Positions 1-9,344 of a stretch of DNA of 64,000 bases are shown one piece after another. The first letter of the stretch is position 1, and every line of letters begins with the position of its first letter. The DNA comes from Bradyrhizobium sp. RD5-C2 (lineage in GTDB: Bacteria; Pseudomonadota; Alphaproteobacteria; Rhizobiales; Xanthobacteraceae). The notes beneath the pieces are model-generated. The model did no database searches. It was given only the letters and a program-made list of their open reading frames with translations, and had not been told where the DNA came from. Both the position numbers and the translations under genes were made by a program. Location of the stretch: the NCBI RefSeq assembly GCF_019972155.1, contig NZ_BOVL01000004.1:62001-126000 (forward strand). Direction: 5' to 3'.

Positions 1-587
1 ATCGCGGCAAGGTTGCGCTGGGTGGCGCAGCCGAAATTTTCCCACTGCTTGTTCTCGTTGTAGCTCGGATTGTAGATCGAGGGACCAAGGTCGCTTGGCC
101 ACACGCCGCAGGGCCCGGCGACCGCGGCCATCTTCGGATAGCTGATGCGAATGGTCGGCAGCGCGCGCGGATCGTCGACGCGATAGGAACGCCGCGTGAT
201 CGCGTGGGCGGGCACGCCCATCGACGCCAGCGCGCCGCGGATCTCCTGGTACACCGCCTGCGCCGAGCGCGCATTCGAGGTGTCGGCCGGGACGTCGATC
301 GCGATCGCGCCGGTGCCTTCGCGGCGCCAGGTGCGAGCCAGTCCCATGACGTCGTCGCGTTGCGTTTCAGTAAGGTTGCCGCGGGCGCGGCCCACGAACA
401 CGACGATCGACTGCTCACCCTCGGTGACGGCGATCGGATGCCGCTCCCGGTAGTCGTCGGGCACCGTGCCGGTGGCGATATTGTCGCCGGTCAGATTGCA
501 GCCGCCAAGCGCGATCGCGGTGGCGACGAGGGCGCCGAACAGCGACAGCGTCCTCGCAAGACCGGCTCGTGTGTTGCGTGTCATCAT
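1..587 (-). CDS. cpaD: CpaD family pilus assembly lipoprotein (partial)
   Basis: Minus-strand reading frame open to the left window edge, so the C-terminus is missing. It starts MMTRNTRAG at an ATG-ATG pair (585-587 and 582-584) and has a hydrophobic stretch ending in the lipobox-like LGGC, so it is probably an outer-membrane lipoprotein. Later segments such as ERHPIAV, ALPTIRISYPKM and WENFGCATQRNLA fit CpaD, a component of tad/Flp type IVc pilus machines associated with the secretin. It lies 24 bases downstream of cpaC on the same strand. Identification rests on these motifs plus gene order. Confidence 0.85.
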   Translation of the reverse strand, partial: MMTRNTRAGLARTLSLFGALVATAIALGGCNLTGDNIATGTVPDDYRERHPIAVTEGEQSIVVFVGRARGNLTETQRDDVMGLARTWRREGTGAIAIDVPADTSNARSAQAVYQEIRGALASMGVPAHAITRRSYRVDDPRALPTIRISYPKMAAVAGPCGVWPSDLGPSIYNPSYNENKQWENFGCATQRNLAA

Positions 588-611
588 GGCATCCCCCAAC
601 CCTTCAGCGCC

Positions 612-2078
612 TCAGTCGATGATGAAGCCGAAATTGACCGGCGTGGCGCCGATCGGCTCGGCACGGGCGGCAACGCCGTAGATGCGGTTGACGCGCGCCA
701 GCAGCGCCGACTGCGCGTCGGAGGCCGGCGCGAAGCCGTCATCGGGACGCGACAATTCCTTCTGCGCAACTGCGCGCACCACATAGGGCGTCACGATGAC
801 CATGAGCTCGGTCTCGTTGTTGACGAAGTCTTGGCTCCTGAACAGCTGCCCGAGCACCGGGATCTGATCGACGCCGGGCATTCCATTGATGGCCTGCTTG
901 GTCTGCTCCTGGATCAATCCGGCCATCGCGATCGAGCCGCCGGAGGGCACTTCCAGCGTGGTGTCGGCGCGCCGGGTCTTGATCGAGGGAATGGTCGTGC
1001 CGCCCTGGCCGCCGGTCAACGCGTTGTCCATCGAGACTTCGGAAACCTCGGTCATCACCTTCAGGCTGATGCGCCCCTCGGACAGCACCACCGGGGTGAA
1101 GTTGAGCGAGATGCCGAACTTCTTGAAGCTGACGGTCTGGACGCAATTCCCGATCGTGCCTGTCGCCGAGGTCTGACAGGTGACGCCGGTCGGAATGGGA
1201 AACTCGCCGCCTGACACGAAGGTCGCGGACTCGCCGGAGATCGCCGTGAGGTTGGGCTCGGCCAGCGTCTTCACCACGCCCGCGCTCTCCATCGCGCGCA
1301 GCGTCGCGGTGACGGTCGGCACGCCGAGCTTGTTCAGGGCCGCGCCGGTCAGCATATTGTTGGCGAGCGGTCCGTTGTTGGCGGTGAAGGCGTTGGCGTT
1401 GTTGAAGACGACCGCGGCGGTACCGTAGTTCATGTTGGCACTGAGATCGACGCCGAGCTGCTTGACGACGTCGCGGCGCACTTCGGCGACGGTGACCTTC
1501 AGCATCACCTGGTCGCGGCCGCGCACCACGATGGAGTTGACGACCTTGTCGGCGCCGCCGACCAGCTTGGCTGCGATGTCGCCGGCCTGCTGCGCCTCGA
1601 CCGGGCTTGCCACGGTACCGGTCAGCACCACGCTCTCACCGACGCCCTCGATCTGGACGCCCGGCAGCATCTGCTTCAGTGCGGCACGCATGCCGTTGAG
1701 GTCGCGCTTGATCGCGATGTCGTAGGAGGCGACCTGGTTGCCGTCGGCGTCGAAGAAAACCACATTGGTCTGGCCGACCGCGGCGCCGATGATATAGGCG
1801 CGCTGCGCCGAGCGGATCACGGCGTTGGCGATCTTGGGATCGGCGACCAGGACGTCCTTGGCCTCGCGCGGCAGGTCGACCACCACCGACTTGCCGACGC
1901 CGAGCGAGACGAAGCGCGTCTTGGCGGCAATGCTGCTGGTCACCGCGACGTCCGCGTTCTTGTCGGGGTCGGTTGCGCTCGCGAGGGCAGGGATCAGCAT
2001 CAGGGCGGTGACCGCCGAGAATGACAGCGAGCGGACCAGTGTGGCCCGCGTCGCCAGTTGTTTTGCACCAATTGTCAT
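612..2078 (-). CDS. cpaC: CpaC/RcpA tad pilus secretin
   Basis: A 488-residue type II/IV secretion secretin that forms the outer-membrane channel of the Flp/Tad pilus. It has a signal peptide (LMLIPALASA), an N-terminal pilus domain with the GKSVVVDLPREAKDVLVADP segment, a BON-like part, and a secretin core with GEFPIPTG and VPSGGSIAMAGLI near the C-terminus. The frame is open further upstream to 2165, but the ATG at 2078 is preceded by a GGGGG ribosome-binding site and begins just before the signal peptide, so it is preferred. It is 13 bases downstream of cpaB and upstream of cpaD, in one operon. Confidence 0.93.
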   Translation of the reverse strand: MTIGAKQLATRATLVRSLSFSAVTALMLIPALASATDPDKNADVAVTSSIAAKTRFVSLGVGKSVVVDLPREAKDVLVADPKIANAVIRSAQRAYIIGAAVGQTNVVFFDADGNQVASYDIAIKRDLNGMRAALKQMLPGVQIEGVGESVVLTGTVASPVEAQQAGDIAAKLVGGADKVVNSIVVRGRDQVMLKVTVAEVRRDVVKQLGVDLSANMNYGTAAVVFNNANAFTANNGPLANNMLTGAALNKLGVPTVTATLRAMESAGVVKTLAEPNLTAISGESATFVSGGEFPIPTGVTCQTSATGTIGNCVQTVSFKKFGISLNFTPVVLSEGRISLKVMTEVSEVSMDNALTGGQGGTTIPSIKTRRADTTLEVPSGGSIAMAGLIQEQTKQAINGMPGVDQIPVLGQLFRSQDFVNNETELMVIVTPYVVRAVAQKELSRPDDGFAPASDAQSALLARVNRIYGVAARAEPIGATPVNFGFIID

Positions 2079-2091
2079 ATCGAAGCCCCCA

Positions 2092-2895
2092 TCACTTCTG
2101 TGTCGTCTGAGAGCTCGGGATGCCGAAACGCACCACCCGGATGCTCTCGCCCCGCTTCGGGGCATGGTCTGTGGTCTCGTCGGTCTTCTCGTTGACGTCG
2201 GCGATGCTGCGCAGCGCCAGCGCCAGCGTGCCGCTCTGCCGGGCCCGCGCGAGCGTCTCGGCCTGTTCGGGCTTGAGTTCGAGGGTCACCGTCTTGCCGA
2301 TGAGGGAGTTGTTGCCGTCCTTCTCTTTCGGCGCCTGGTCGATCGCCAGCACGCGGACGTTGGACAGCAGGATCTCGGTGGTGATGATGTCGCCGCTGCC
2401 CTGTTGCCGATCGGGATTCTTGTCGCGTCGCGACAGGATCACGTCGACGCGGTCGTTGGGCAGGATGAAGCCGCCGGCGCCGGTCTCCGGCGAGATTTCC
2501 GTGGAGATCGCGCGCATGCCGGTGGGCAGGATCGCGGCCATGAAGCCGCTGCCATTGGCCTTGACCAGTTTCTGCTCGCGGATCGGCTCGCCGATGATGA
2601 AGGGTGCGCGTGCGATGGAGCCGATGACGTCGTTCATGGCGTCGGCATTGGTGTCGTGGCGGATGAACGCGCTGCTCGCGGTCTCGGCCGGCCAGCGCTG
2701 CCATTGCACGTCTTCAGGCTTGACCGACTGGCCGAGCCCGATGTCGGACTTCGCCACCAGCACCTCGACGGTCGGCAGCTGAACTACTGGCGGCGCGACC
2801 GGCGCCGGTTTGCGATCGCCAACGCTCGCGAGATACATGGCCGCGAGGCCTGCGACGCCGGCGATGCCGAGGACCACGATGCGTGCCGTCTTCAT
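2092..2895 (-). CDS. cpaB: CpaB/RcpC Flp pilus assembly protein
   Basis: A 267-residue periplasmic protein with an N-terminal membrane anchor (MKTARIVVLGIAGVAGLAAM), a SAF domain (VEVLVAKSDIGLGQSVKPEDVQW) and an RcpC/CpaB C-terminal domain (ILPNDRVDVILSR, then VLAIDQ). CpaB helps gate or stabilise the pilus secretin. It is the first cpa gene visible. Pilin and prepilin peptidase genes, which often precede it, are absent, because the next gene upstream is metC on the same strand after 289 bases. That gap should carry the cpa promoter, though I see no convincing -35/-10 pair. Confidence 0.92.
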   Translation of the reverse strand: MKTARIVVLGIAGVAGLAAMYLASVGDRKPAPVAPPVVQLPTVEVLVAKSDIGLGQSVKPEDVQWQRWPAETASSAFIRHDTNADAMNDVIGSIARAPFIIGEPIREQKLVKANGSGFMAAILPTGMRAISTEISPETGAGGFILPNDRVDVILSRRDKNPDRQQGSGDIITTEILLSNVRVLAIDQAPKEKDGNNSLIGKTVTLELKPEQAETLARARQSGTLALALRSIADVNEKTDETTDHAPKRGESIRVVRFGIPSSQTTQK

Positions 2896-3184
2896 GCGAT
2901 TGTCTGAATGCCCTTAACGCAGGGCAGTCACGTCCTTGCGGCACTGACAACCCTTCCCGGGAGCATCACTACGGCCGCAAAAGTATAAGGGAACTTGATG
3001 GAACGTCCGGACAATTAAGGGATTGGTGGGGATGGTGAACGGCGAGTTATCGGGCGCCGTCGCATCTCCGCAGAATCCCTGAGATCGCGCGCGTGCAACG
3101 TGTGCGACGTGGAGGTCGCAACGCGGCGTCACGGCCAGTCGGTCGTGGTTAATGTCGCCTAACGCGCAAGCCGGCGCCGAAGGA

Positions 3185-4381
3185 TCAGAGCGCGGCCTTC
3201 AACGCGGCAAAGCCGCGATCAAGATCGGCCTTGAGGTCGTCGAGATTTTCGAGCCCGATATGCAGCCGCAGCGTCGGCCCGCCCGGCGACCATTTGGTCG
3301 CGCTGCGATAGTCGCTGCAGTCGAACGGGATGGCGAGGCTTTCGAAGCCGCCCCAGGAAAAGCCCATGCCGAACAGCGTGAGCGCGTTGAGCATCGCATC
3401 GACCGCGCTCTGCGGCACCGGCTTCAGCACGATGCTGAACAGGCCGGAGGCGCCGGTGAAGTCGCGCTTCCAGATGGCGTGCCCCGGATCGGTTTCCAGG
3501 GCCGGGTGCAGCACACGATCGACCTCGGGCCGCGCGCCAAGCCAGCGCGCGATCTCGAGCCCGGAGCGGTGGTGCTGCGCCAGCCGCACCGACAGCGTGC
3601 GGACACCGCGCAGCGCGAGATAGACGTCGTCCGGACCGGCGCAGACGCCGAGCAGGCGGATCGCCTCCTGGATCAGCGGCCAGGCCTTTGCATTGGCCGC
3701 GATGGTGCCGAACATGATGTCGGAGTGGCCGCCGACATACTTTGTGCCGGCCTGCATGCTGATGTCGACGCCCTGTTCGAGCGAGCGGTGATAGAGCGCC
3801 GTCGCCCAGGTGTTGTCGTCGATCACGAGCGCGCCGCGGGCATGCGCCACGGCCGCAATCGCGGGGACGTCGGGCATCTCGAAGGATTGCGAACCGGGGG
3901 CTTCAATCAGCACCGCGCGGGTATTCGGCTTGAACAGCGTCTCGATGCCGGCGCCGATCAGCGGATCGAAATAGCTGGTCTCGATGCCGTAGCGCTTCAA
4001 CATGTTGTCGCAGAAATTGCGGGTCGGCCGATAGGCGTTGTCGCACACCAGCAGGTGATCGCCGGCCTTCAGCACGGCGAGCAGCGTGGTGCTGATCGCG
4101 GCCAGTCCCGACGGGGCGATGCCGACGCCGGCGCATTGCGGGCCTTCCAGCGCCATCAGCACGTCCTGCAGCGCCCGCGTGGTCGGACTGCCGTGGCGGC
4201 CATAGGTAAATTCGGCACGATGGGCGTGGAGGTCCTCGGCGGTCGGATAAAGCACGGTCGAGCCGTGGAAGACCGGCGGATTGACGAAGCCCTTCTGGGC
4301 CTTGGTGTCGCGGCCGGCCGTGACCAGGCGGGTCGCGGCGTCTTGCGGGCGGGAGGGCGTGGAGCCGTCGGAGGAGGTCAT
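3185..4381 (-). CDS. metC: Cystathionine beta-lyase (PLP-dependent)
   Basis: A 398-residue member of the Cys/Met-metabolism PLP enzyme family. Cystathionine beta-lyase cleaves cystathionine to homocysteine, pyruvate and ammonia in methionine synthesis. Family hallmarks are FTYGRHGSPTTRALQ near residues 58-72, the PLP-binding Asp in VIDDNTWAT, and the Schiff-base lysine K214 in AGTKYVGGHSD. Length is normal. It is divergent from the aap amino-acid transporter operon, with 329 bases between. The family also contains gamma-synthases and gamma-lyases, but the overall sequence (RNFCDNMLKRYGIE, WGGFESLA) reads as MetC. I looked for a SAM-II type riboswitch upstream and did not find one. Confidence 0.9.
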   Translation of the reverse strand: MTSSDGSTPSRPQDAATRLVTAGRDTKAQKGFVNPPVFHGSTVLYPTAEDLHAHRAEFTYGRHGSPTTRALQDVLMALEGPQCAGVGIAPSGLAAISTTLLAVLKAGDHLLVCDNAYRPTRNFCDNMLKRYGIETSYFDPLIGAGIETLFKPNTRAVLIEAPGSQSFEMPDVPAIAAVAHARGALVIDDNTWATALYHRSLEQGVDISMQAGTKYVGGHSDIMFGTIAANAKAWPLIQEAIRLLGVCAGPDDVYLALRGVRTLSVRLAQHHRSGLEIARWLGARPEVDRVLHPALETDPGHAIWKRDFTGASGLFSIVLKPVPQSAVDAMLNALTLFGMGFSWGGFESLAIPFDCSDYRSATKWSPGGPTLRLHIGLENLDDLKADLDRGFAALKAAL

Positions 4382-4710
4382 GGTTTGCTGCCGTTAGACT
4401 TTAGACTTTTTGCCGCAGCCGTAGCGCGTCGGGAAGACAGGGCCACGCCGGGAGGTGTTACTAACAAGAGGTAGAAGACGTGCGTCAACCCCTTGACCCG
4501 GCTCGTCAGTCGCTATGTGATGCGCCGCAACTACCAGTCGCCGCACGTTGAGGGGCCTGCCGCGACCTACGATCCGTTGCCTGGCCGGTTTGCACGTCAA
4601 ACTGACTGTCAGATCAGCATCTTTTGCTGCAGGGGATCATTGGGATGGCCCGTGAACGCGAGGCGATCACAAAGCAAAACGTCCAATGGACGACCCTGAA
4701 AGGCCTACCC
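4382..4710. promoter_or_regulatory. metC/aapJ divergent intergenic region
   Basis: This 329-base region holds the promoters of two divergent units but no gene. On the minus strand a TTGACG (4483-4488) with 17 bases to GTTAGT (4460-4465) is a weak candidate for metC. On the plus strand TTGACC (4493-4498) lies 15 bases from TATGTG (4514-4519), also weak, and would give aapJ a leader of about 185 bases. A short direct repeat, AGTCTAA twice on the minus strand, lies just before the metC start. No sigma-54 GG-N10-GC element was found. Confidence 0.4.
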
Positions 4711-5727
4711 ATGAAACGCGTATCCCTGGCTGTCCTCCTTGCCGCTGCCGCTGCCTTGTCGGTCCAGTCCGCCTCGGCGCAAACCCTCAAGACGGTCAAG
4801 GACCGCGGTCAGCTGTCCTGCGGCGTCAGCCAGGGTTTGCCTGGCTTTTCATCACCGGACGATAAGGGGAACTGGACCGGGATCGACGTCGACGTTTGCC
4901 GGGCCATTGCCGCCGTGGTGCTCGACGACCCGACCAAGGTCAAGTTCGTGCCGCTGTCGGCCAAGGATCGCTTCACGGCGCTGCAATCCGGCGAGATCGA
5001 CGTGCTGTCGCGCAACACCACCTGGACGGTGTCGCGCGATACCTCGCTCGGCGCCAATTTCACCGGCGTGACCTATTATGACGGGCAGGGCTTCATGGTG
5101 AAGAAGTCGCTCAAGGTCAATTCGGCGCTCGAATTGAACAGCGCGTCGGTCTGCGTGCAGACCGGCACCACGACGGAGCAGAACCTCGCCGACTTCTTCA
5201 AGGGCAACAACATGAAGTACGAGGTGATCGCATTCGGCAGCATCGACGAAGCGGTCAAAGCCTATGAATCCGGTCGCTGCGACGTTTTCACCGACGACGC
5301 CTCCGGGCTCTATGCGAGCCGTCTGAAGCTCGCGAACCCCGCCGATCACATCGTGCTGCCGGAAATCATTTCCAAGGAACCGCTGGGGCCGATGGTGCGC
5401 CACGGCGACGACCAGTGGTTCGACATCGTGAAGTGGACGCTGTTTGCGATGATCAATGCCGAGGAGCTCGGCATCACCCAGAAGAATGTCGACACGATGC
5501 TCAAATCGGACAAGCCGGAGATGAAGCGGGTGCTCGGCACCGACGGCAATCTGGGCGAACAGCTCGGCCTGACCAAGGACTGGGTGGTGCGCATCGTCAA
5601 GGCGGTCGGCAATTACGGCGAGAACTTCGAGCGCAATGTCGGTGCCGGCTCGCCGCTCGGCATCGCCCGTGGCGTCAACAATCTCTGGAACAAGGGCGGG
5701 ATCCAGTACGCGCCGCCGATCCGCTGA
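4711..5727 (+). CDS. aapJ: General L-amino-acid ABC transporter, periplasmic binding protein
   Basis: A 338-residue solute-binding protein of the AapJ type. A cleavable signal peptide (MKRVSLAVLLAAAAALSVQSASA) precedes the SBP_bac_3 fold: TLKTVKDRGQLSCGVSQGLPGFS, the ligand-loop segment LSRNTTWTVSRDT, and GRCDVFTDDASGL. It delivers a broad set of L-amino acids to the AapQM channel. The frame extends upstream to 4624, but the ATG at 4711 starts exactly at the signal peptide and follows AAAGG. It is the first gene of aapJQMP, with 24 bases to aapQ. Confidence 0.95.
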   Translation: MKRVSLAVLLAAAAALSVQSASAQTLKTVKDRGQLSCGVSQGLPGFSSPDDKGNWTGIDVDVCRAIAAVVLDDPTKVKFVPLSAKDRFTALQSGEIDVLSRNTTWTVSRDTSLGANFTGVTYYDGQGFMVKKSLKVNSALELNSASVCVQTGTTTEQNLADFFKGNNMKYEVIAFGSIDEAVKAYESGRCDVFTDDASGLYASRLKLANPADHIVLPEIISKEPLGPMVRHGDDQWFDIVKWTLFAMINAEELGITQKNVDTMLKSDKPEMKRVLGTDGNLGEQLGLTKDWVVRIVKAVGNYGENFERNVGAGSPLGIARGVNNLWNKGGIQYAPPIR

Positions 5728-5751
5728 TCGGTCCGGTCAACGGCTGCCGCG

Positions 5752-6957
5752 ATGAGCATCGCGCCCCGCAAACCACCGCTGCAATTTGCCCTCAGGCTGA
5801 AGCGTGCGCTTGGCGGCAAGACCGGCTGGAACGGGTTGGCCGCCCAGATTGGCTTCGCCGCGGTCCTGGCCTGGATCGCGTATGAGATCGTGGCGAATGC
5901 GCGGACGAACCTGGAGACCCAGCACATTGCGTCGGGCTTCGGCTTCCTCAATTACAATGCAGGCTTTGACGTCAATCAGAGCCTGATCGCCTACAACAAT
6001 TCCGATACCTACTGGCGGGTGTTCTTCGTCGGCTTGTTGAACACGATCCTGGTCTCGGTGATCGGCATTGTCTTCGCCACCGTGATCGGCTTCGTCGTGG
6101 CGCTGTGCCGGTTGTCGCCGAACTGGCTGCTGTCGCGGATCGGCGGCATCTATGTCGAGATTGTCCGGAACTTGCCGGTCTTGTTCCAGATCCTGTTCTG
6201 GTATCTCGCAGTGCTCGCGGCGCTGCCGGCGCCGCGGCAGAGCATCTCGATCTTCGGTGCGTTCTTCCTCAATAATCGCGGCCTGATCGTGCCGCAGCCG
6301 GTCAGTGAACCCGGCCTCTATCCGTTCCTGGCCGCGCTCGCGGTCGGCATCTTCGTGGCGCTGGGCTTGCGGCACCACGCGCGGCGTGCCCTGTTCCAGC
6401 GCGGGCAGGTGATCCGGATCTGGCCCTATCTGCTGGGTTGCCTGGTCGGTCTGCCGCTGGTCTCGATGCTGATCTTCGGCTGGCCGTTGAAGTTCGAGTT
6501 GCCGCAGCTGAAAGGCTTCAACTTCGCCGGCGGCGCGCGGGTCATCCCCGAATTCGTTGCGCTGACGGTCGCGCTCTCGACCTACACGGCGGCCTTCATC
6601 GCCGAGATCGTCCGGGCCGGCGTCATGTCGGTCCATAAGGGCCAGATGGAGGCGGGCTCCTCGCTCGGCCTCAGCCGCGCCGCGACGCTGCGGCTGATCG
6701 TGGTGCCGCAGGCGATGCGCGTTATCGTGCCGCCGCTGACCAGCCAGTACCTCAATCTCACCAAGAATTCGTCGCTGGCGGTGGCGATCGGCTATCCGGA
6801 CCTGGTCTCGGTGTTCGCCGGCACCGCGGTGAGCCAGACCGGGCAGGCGATCGAGATCATCGCCATGACGATGGGCGTCTACCTGCTGCTCTCGCTGACG
6901 ACGAGCGCGCTGATGAGCGTCTATGGCTGGCGCATCAACCGGAGCATGGCGGCATGA
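5752..6957 (+). CDS. aapQ: General L-amino-acid ABC transporter permease AapQ
   Basis: A 401-residue inner-membrane permease of the HisM/GltK family. It has several hydrophobic segments, an N-terminal cytoplasmic stretch, and the conserved EAA loop MEAGSSLGLSRAATLRLIVVPQAMR that contacts the ATPase. AapQ and AapM form the heterodimeric translocation path for amino acids delivered by AapJ. Length matches rhizobial AapQ (about 400). The stop overlaps the aapM start by ATGA, indicating translational coupling. Confidence 0.95.
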   Translation: MSIAPRKPPLQFALRLKRALGGKTGWNGLAAQIGFAAVLAWIAYEIVANARTNLETQHIASGFGFLNYNAGFDVNQSLIAYNNSDTYWRVFFVGLLNTILVSVIGIVFATVIGFVVALCRLSPNWLLSRIGGIYVEIVRNLPVLFQILFWYLAVLAALPAPRQSISIFGAFFLNNRGLIVPQPVSEPGLYPFLAALAVGIFVALGLRHHARRALFQRGQVIRIWPYLLGCLVGLPLVSMLIFGWPLKFELPQLKGFNFAGGARVIPEFVALTVALSTYTAAFIAEIVRAGVMSVHKGQMEAGSSLGLSRAATLRLIVVPQAMRVIVPPLTSQYLNLTKNSSLAVAIGYPDLVSVFAGTAVSQTGQAIEIIAMTMGVYLLLSLTTSALMSVYGWRINRSMAA

Positions 6958-8474
6958 CCGATCTGTCGGCCTCGTCCTTTGTCCGGCAGGATCTGGTCGC
7001 CGAACGCGCGGCGCCGGCCAAGACCACCGGCTTCATCGGCTTCGTGCGAACGCGGCTGCTGAATTCGCCGGGCAACATCCTGCTCACGATTCTCGGGCTG
7101 CTGCTCGCCTGGTACATCGTTGTCCCGACGCTCAAGTTCCTGCTGGTCGACGCGGTCTGGACCGGCAAGGAGCGCACTGCTTGCCTCGCCGAAAAGGCGG
7201 GGCACGAGGTCGGCGCCTGCTGGCCCTATATCCAGGCCAAGCTGACGCAGCTGGTCTATGGCTTCTATCCCGAAGCCCAGCGCTGGCGCGTCAATCTGAC
7301 TTATGGGCTCGGCGCCGCGCTGTTGCTGCCGCTGCTGATGCCGCGCCTGCCGGCCAAGGGCATCAACTCCGGTCTGTTCTTCTTCGCCTTTCCGGTGGTG
7401 GCGTTTTTCCTGCTGCATGGCGGCGGCATCGCCGGCTTCGGCGTGAGCTGGACCGCGGGCCTGTTGCAGCTGTTCGAGCAGAGCATTGGCGGCGCCGGCG
7501 ATCTCTTGGTCAATCTCAGCAAGAGTTCGGCGATCGCCCCGCTGCCATGGGTACTGGGCAAGGTGCTCGTCCTGGTCGGCCTTCTAATCCATTGGCTGAT
7601 CTTTCCGCTGACCTGGCTGCGCGACCAGTTGCAGCTCTCGTCGCTGCCGGTCTGGGGCGATTTCCTGGTCACTGCCGCGATCGTCTCCGCCGCGCTGTTC
7701 GTGCTCGGAGGCGGCACGCGGACCGGGCACAGGGCGCTGATCGGTAGCCTGCTGACGTTTGCCGGGATCGCCGCAGGCATCAAGCTGATGGGGCTCGATC
7801 GCGGCGGCTTTCCGATCGTCGACACGCGGCTGTGGGGCGGCCTCCTGGTGACGCTGGTGATCGCGATCACCGGCATCGTTGCCTCGATGCCGATCGGGAT
7901 TGCGCTTGCGCTCGGCCGCCGGTCGAGCATTCCGCTGATCCGGATATTCTCGATCGCCTTCATCGAATTCTGGCGCGGCGTGCCGCTGATCACGGTGTTG
8001 TTCTTCGCGACCTACATGCTGCCGCTGTTCGTGCCGGGCAATTTCGCCGTCGACGGCCTGTTGCGTGCCCTGATTGGCGTGGCGATCTTTACTGGCGCCT
8101 ATATGGCCGAGGTGATCAGGGGCGGGTTGGCTGCGGTGGCGCGCGGGCAGGCGGAGGCCGCCTCGGCGCTCGGCCTGTCCTGGTGGAAGACGACGTCGTT
8201 GATCGTGCTGCCGCAGGCGCTGCGCTACGTCATTCCCGGCATCGTCAACAGCTTCATCTCGCTGTTCAAGGATACCTCGCTGGTGTCGATCGTGGCGCTG
8301 TTCGATCTGTTGGGTTCCCTGCGGGCATCGTTCTCCGACCCGAACTGGTCGACGCCGACGACAGCCTTTACCGGCTTCGCCTTTGCAGGAATGATCTACT
8401 TCGTGTTCTGCTTTGGAATGTCGCGCTACTCGCTGTTCGTCGAAAACAGGCTCAACGCTCACCGCCGCCACTGA
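6954..8474 (+). CDS. aapM: General L-amino-acid ABC transporter permease AapM (expanded)
   Basis: The second permease subunit of the aap system. Its C-terminal half carries the permease fold with the EAA loop [24 protein letters not shown]. At 506 residues it is roughly 120 longer than the rhizobial AapM I recall (about 380). The extra length lies in the middle (about residues 120-270) and is mostly hydrophobic, which suggests additional membrane segments. It overlaps aapQ by four bases and is followed by aapP after 11 bases. Function is confidently assigned from context. The role of the expansion is unknown. Confidence 0.93.
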   Translation: MTDLSASSFVRQDLVAERAAPAKTTGFIGFVRTRLLNSPGNILLTILGLLLAWYIVVPTLKFLLVDAVWTGKERTACLAEKAGHEVGACWPYIQAKLTQLVYGFYPEAQRWRVNLTYGLGAALLLPLLMPRLPAKGINSGLFFFAFPVVAFFLLHGGGIAGFGVSWTAGLLQLFEQSIGGAGDLLVNLSKSSAIAPLPWVLGKVLVLVGLLIHWLIFPLTWLRDQLQLSSLPVWGDFLVTAAIVSAALFVLGGGTRTGHRALIGSLLTFAGIAAGIKLMGLDRGGFPIVDTRLWGGLLVTLVIAITGIVASMPIGIALALGRRSSIPLIRIFSIAFIEFWRGVPLITVLFFATYMLPLFVPGNFAVDGLLRALIGVAIFTGAYMAEVIRGGLAAVARGQAEAASALGLSWWKTTSLIVLPQALRYVIPGIVNSFISLFKDTSLVSIVALFDLLGSLRASFSDPNWSTPTTAFTGFAFAGMIYFVFCFGMSRYSLFVENRLNAHRRH

Positions 8475-8485
8475 ACAAGGTCACC

Positions 8486-9226
8486 ATGTCCACAACTCCG
8501 ATCGTCAACATTTCCACGCTCAACAAATGGTACGGCGACTTCCACGTGTTGCGCGACATCAACCTTGAGGTCGGCAAGGGCGAGCGCATCGTGATCTGCG
8601 GCCCGTCCGGCTCGGGCAAGTCGACCCTGATCCGCTGCATCAACGCGCTGGAGGAATTTCAGGAGGGCGAGATCGTGGTCGACGGCATCGAGCTCGGCCC
8701 GAACCTGCGCCGGGTCGACGAGGTGCGGCGCGAGGTCGGGATGGTGTTCCAGAGCTTCAACCTGTTCCCGCATCTCACCGTGCTCGACAATTGCACGCTG
8801 GCGCCGATCTGGGTGCGCAACATCCCGAAGAAGGATGCCGAGGCGGCCGCGATGAAGTTCCTCGAGCGGGTCAAGATCCCGCATCAGGCCAACAAGTTTC
8901 CCGGCCAGATGTCGGGCGGTCAGCAGCAGCGCGTGGCGATCGCCCGGGCGCTGACCATGAACCCGAAGGTGATGCTGTTCGACGAGCCGACCTCGGCGCT
9001 CGACCCGGAAATGGTCAAGGAGGTGCTCGACACCATGGTCGATCTCGCCAGGGAGGGCATGACCATGCTGGTCGTGACCCACGAAATGGGCTTTGCCCGC
9101 GAAGTCGCCAATCGCGTCGTGTTCATGGACGCCGGTCAGATCATCGAGTCGAACACGCCGCAGGAATTCTTTGCCAACCCGCAACACGCGCGGTCGAAGC
9201 TGTTCCTGAGCCAGATCTTGCGGTGA
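8486..9226 (+). CDS. aapP: General L-amino-acid ABC transporter ATP-binding protein
   Basis: A 246-residue ABC ATPase. Walker A is GPSGSGKST, the signature is [14 protein letters not shown], Walker B is [13 protein letters not shown], and the H-loop is VVTHEMGFA. It energises amino-acid uptake through AapQM. The reading frame is open far upstream into aapM, but [17 protein letters not shown] at ATG 8486 is the canonical start, 11 bases after the aapM stop. It is the last gene of the operon. A 102-base palindromic repeat follows within 10 bases and may act as the 3' end of the transcript. Confidence 0.96.
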   Translation: MSTTPIVNISTLNKWYGDFHVLRDINLEVGKGERIVICGPSGSGKSTLIRCINALEEFQEGEIVVDGIELGPNLRRVDEVRREVGMVFQSFNLFPHLTVLDNCTLAPIWVRNIPKKDAEAAAMKFLERVKIPHQANKFPGQMSGGQQQRVAIARALTMNPKVMLFDEPTSALDPEMVKEVLDTMVDLAREGMTMLVVTHEMGFAREVANRVVFMDAGQIIESNTPQEFFANPQHARSKLFLSQILR

Positions 9227-9234
9227 TTATTGGA

Positions 9235-9336
9235 GTCATTCCGGGATGGTCCGAGGGACCAGGCCGCAGGTGCGCAATTGCGCACCGGGGAATCTCGAGA
9301 TTCCGGGTTCGATGCTTCGCATCGCCCCGGAATGAC
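9235..9336. repeat. Palindromic intergenic repeat between aapP and cysK
   Basis: The ends are inverted repeats (GTCATTCCGGG at 9235-9245 and CCCGGAATGAC at 9326-9336). Inside are four adjacent hairpins: GGTCC-GAG-GGACC (9248-9260), the perfect palindrome GGTGCGCAATTGCGCACC (9269-9286), GGAATCTCGAGATTCC (9289-9304), and CGATGC-TTC-GCATCG (9310-9324). It sits between the convergent 3' ends of aapP and cysK, so a bidirectional terminator or transcript-stabilising role is plausible. The sequence resembles a repeat I recall as abundant in Bradyrhizobium genomes. Confidence 0.85.
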
Positions 9337-9344
9337 GTTGTCTC

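Noticed and set aside
3152..4474. 440-codon plus-strand open frame opposite metC
   Set aside because: metC is well supported. The opposite frame has no recognisable motif and no ribosome-binding site.
4382..4710. Possible SAM riboswitch before metC and sigma-54 promoter before aapJ
   Set aside because: No SAM-II consensus pieces were found on the minus strand. The best TGGCC...TTGCA stretch has seven bases between GG and GC, not the ten needed for sigma-54.
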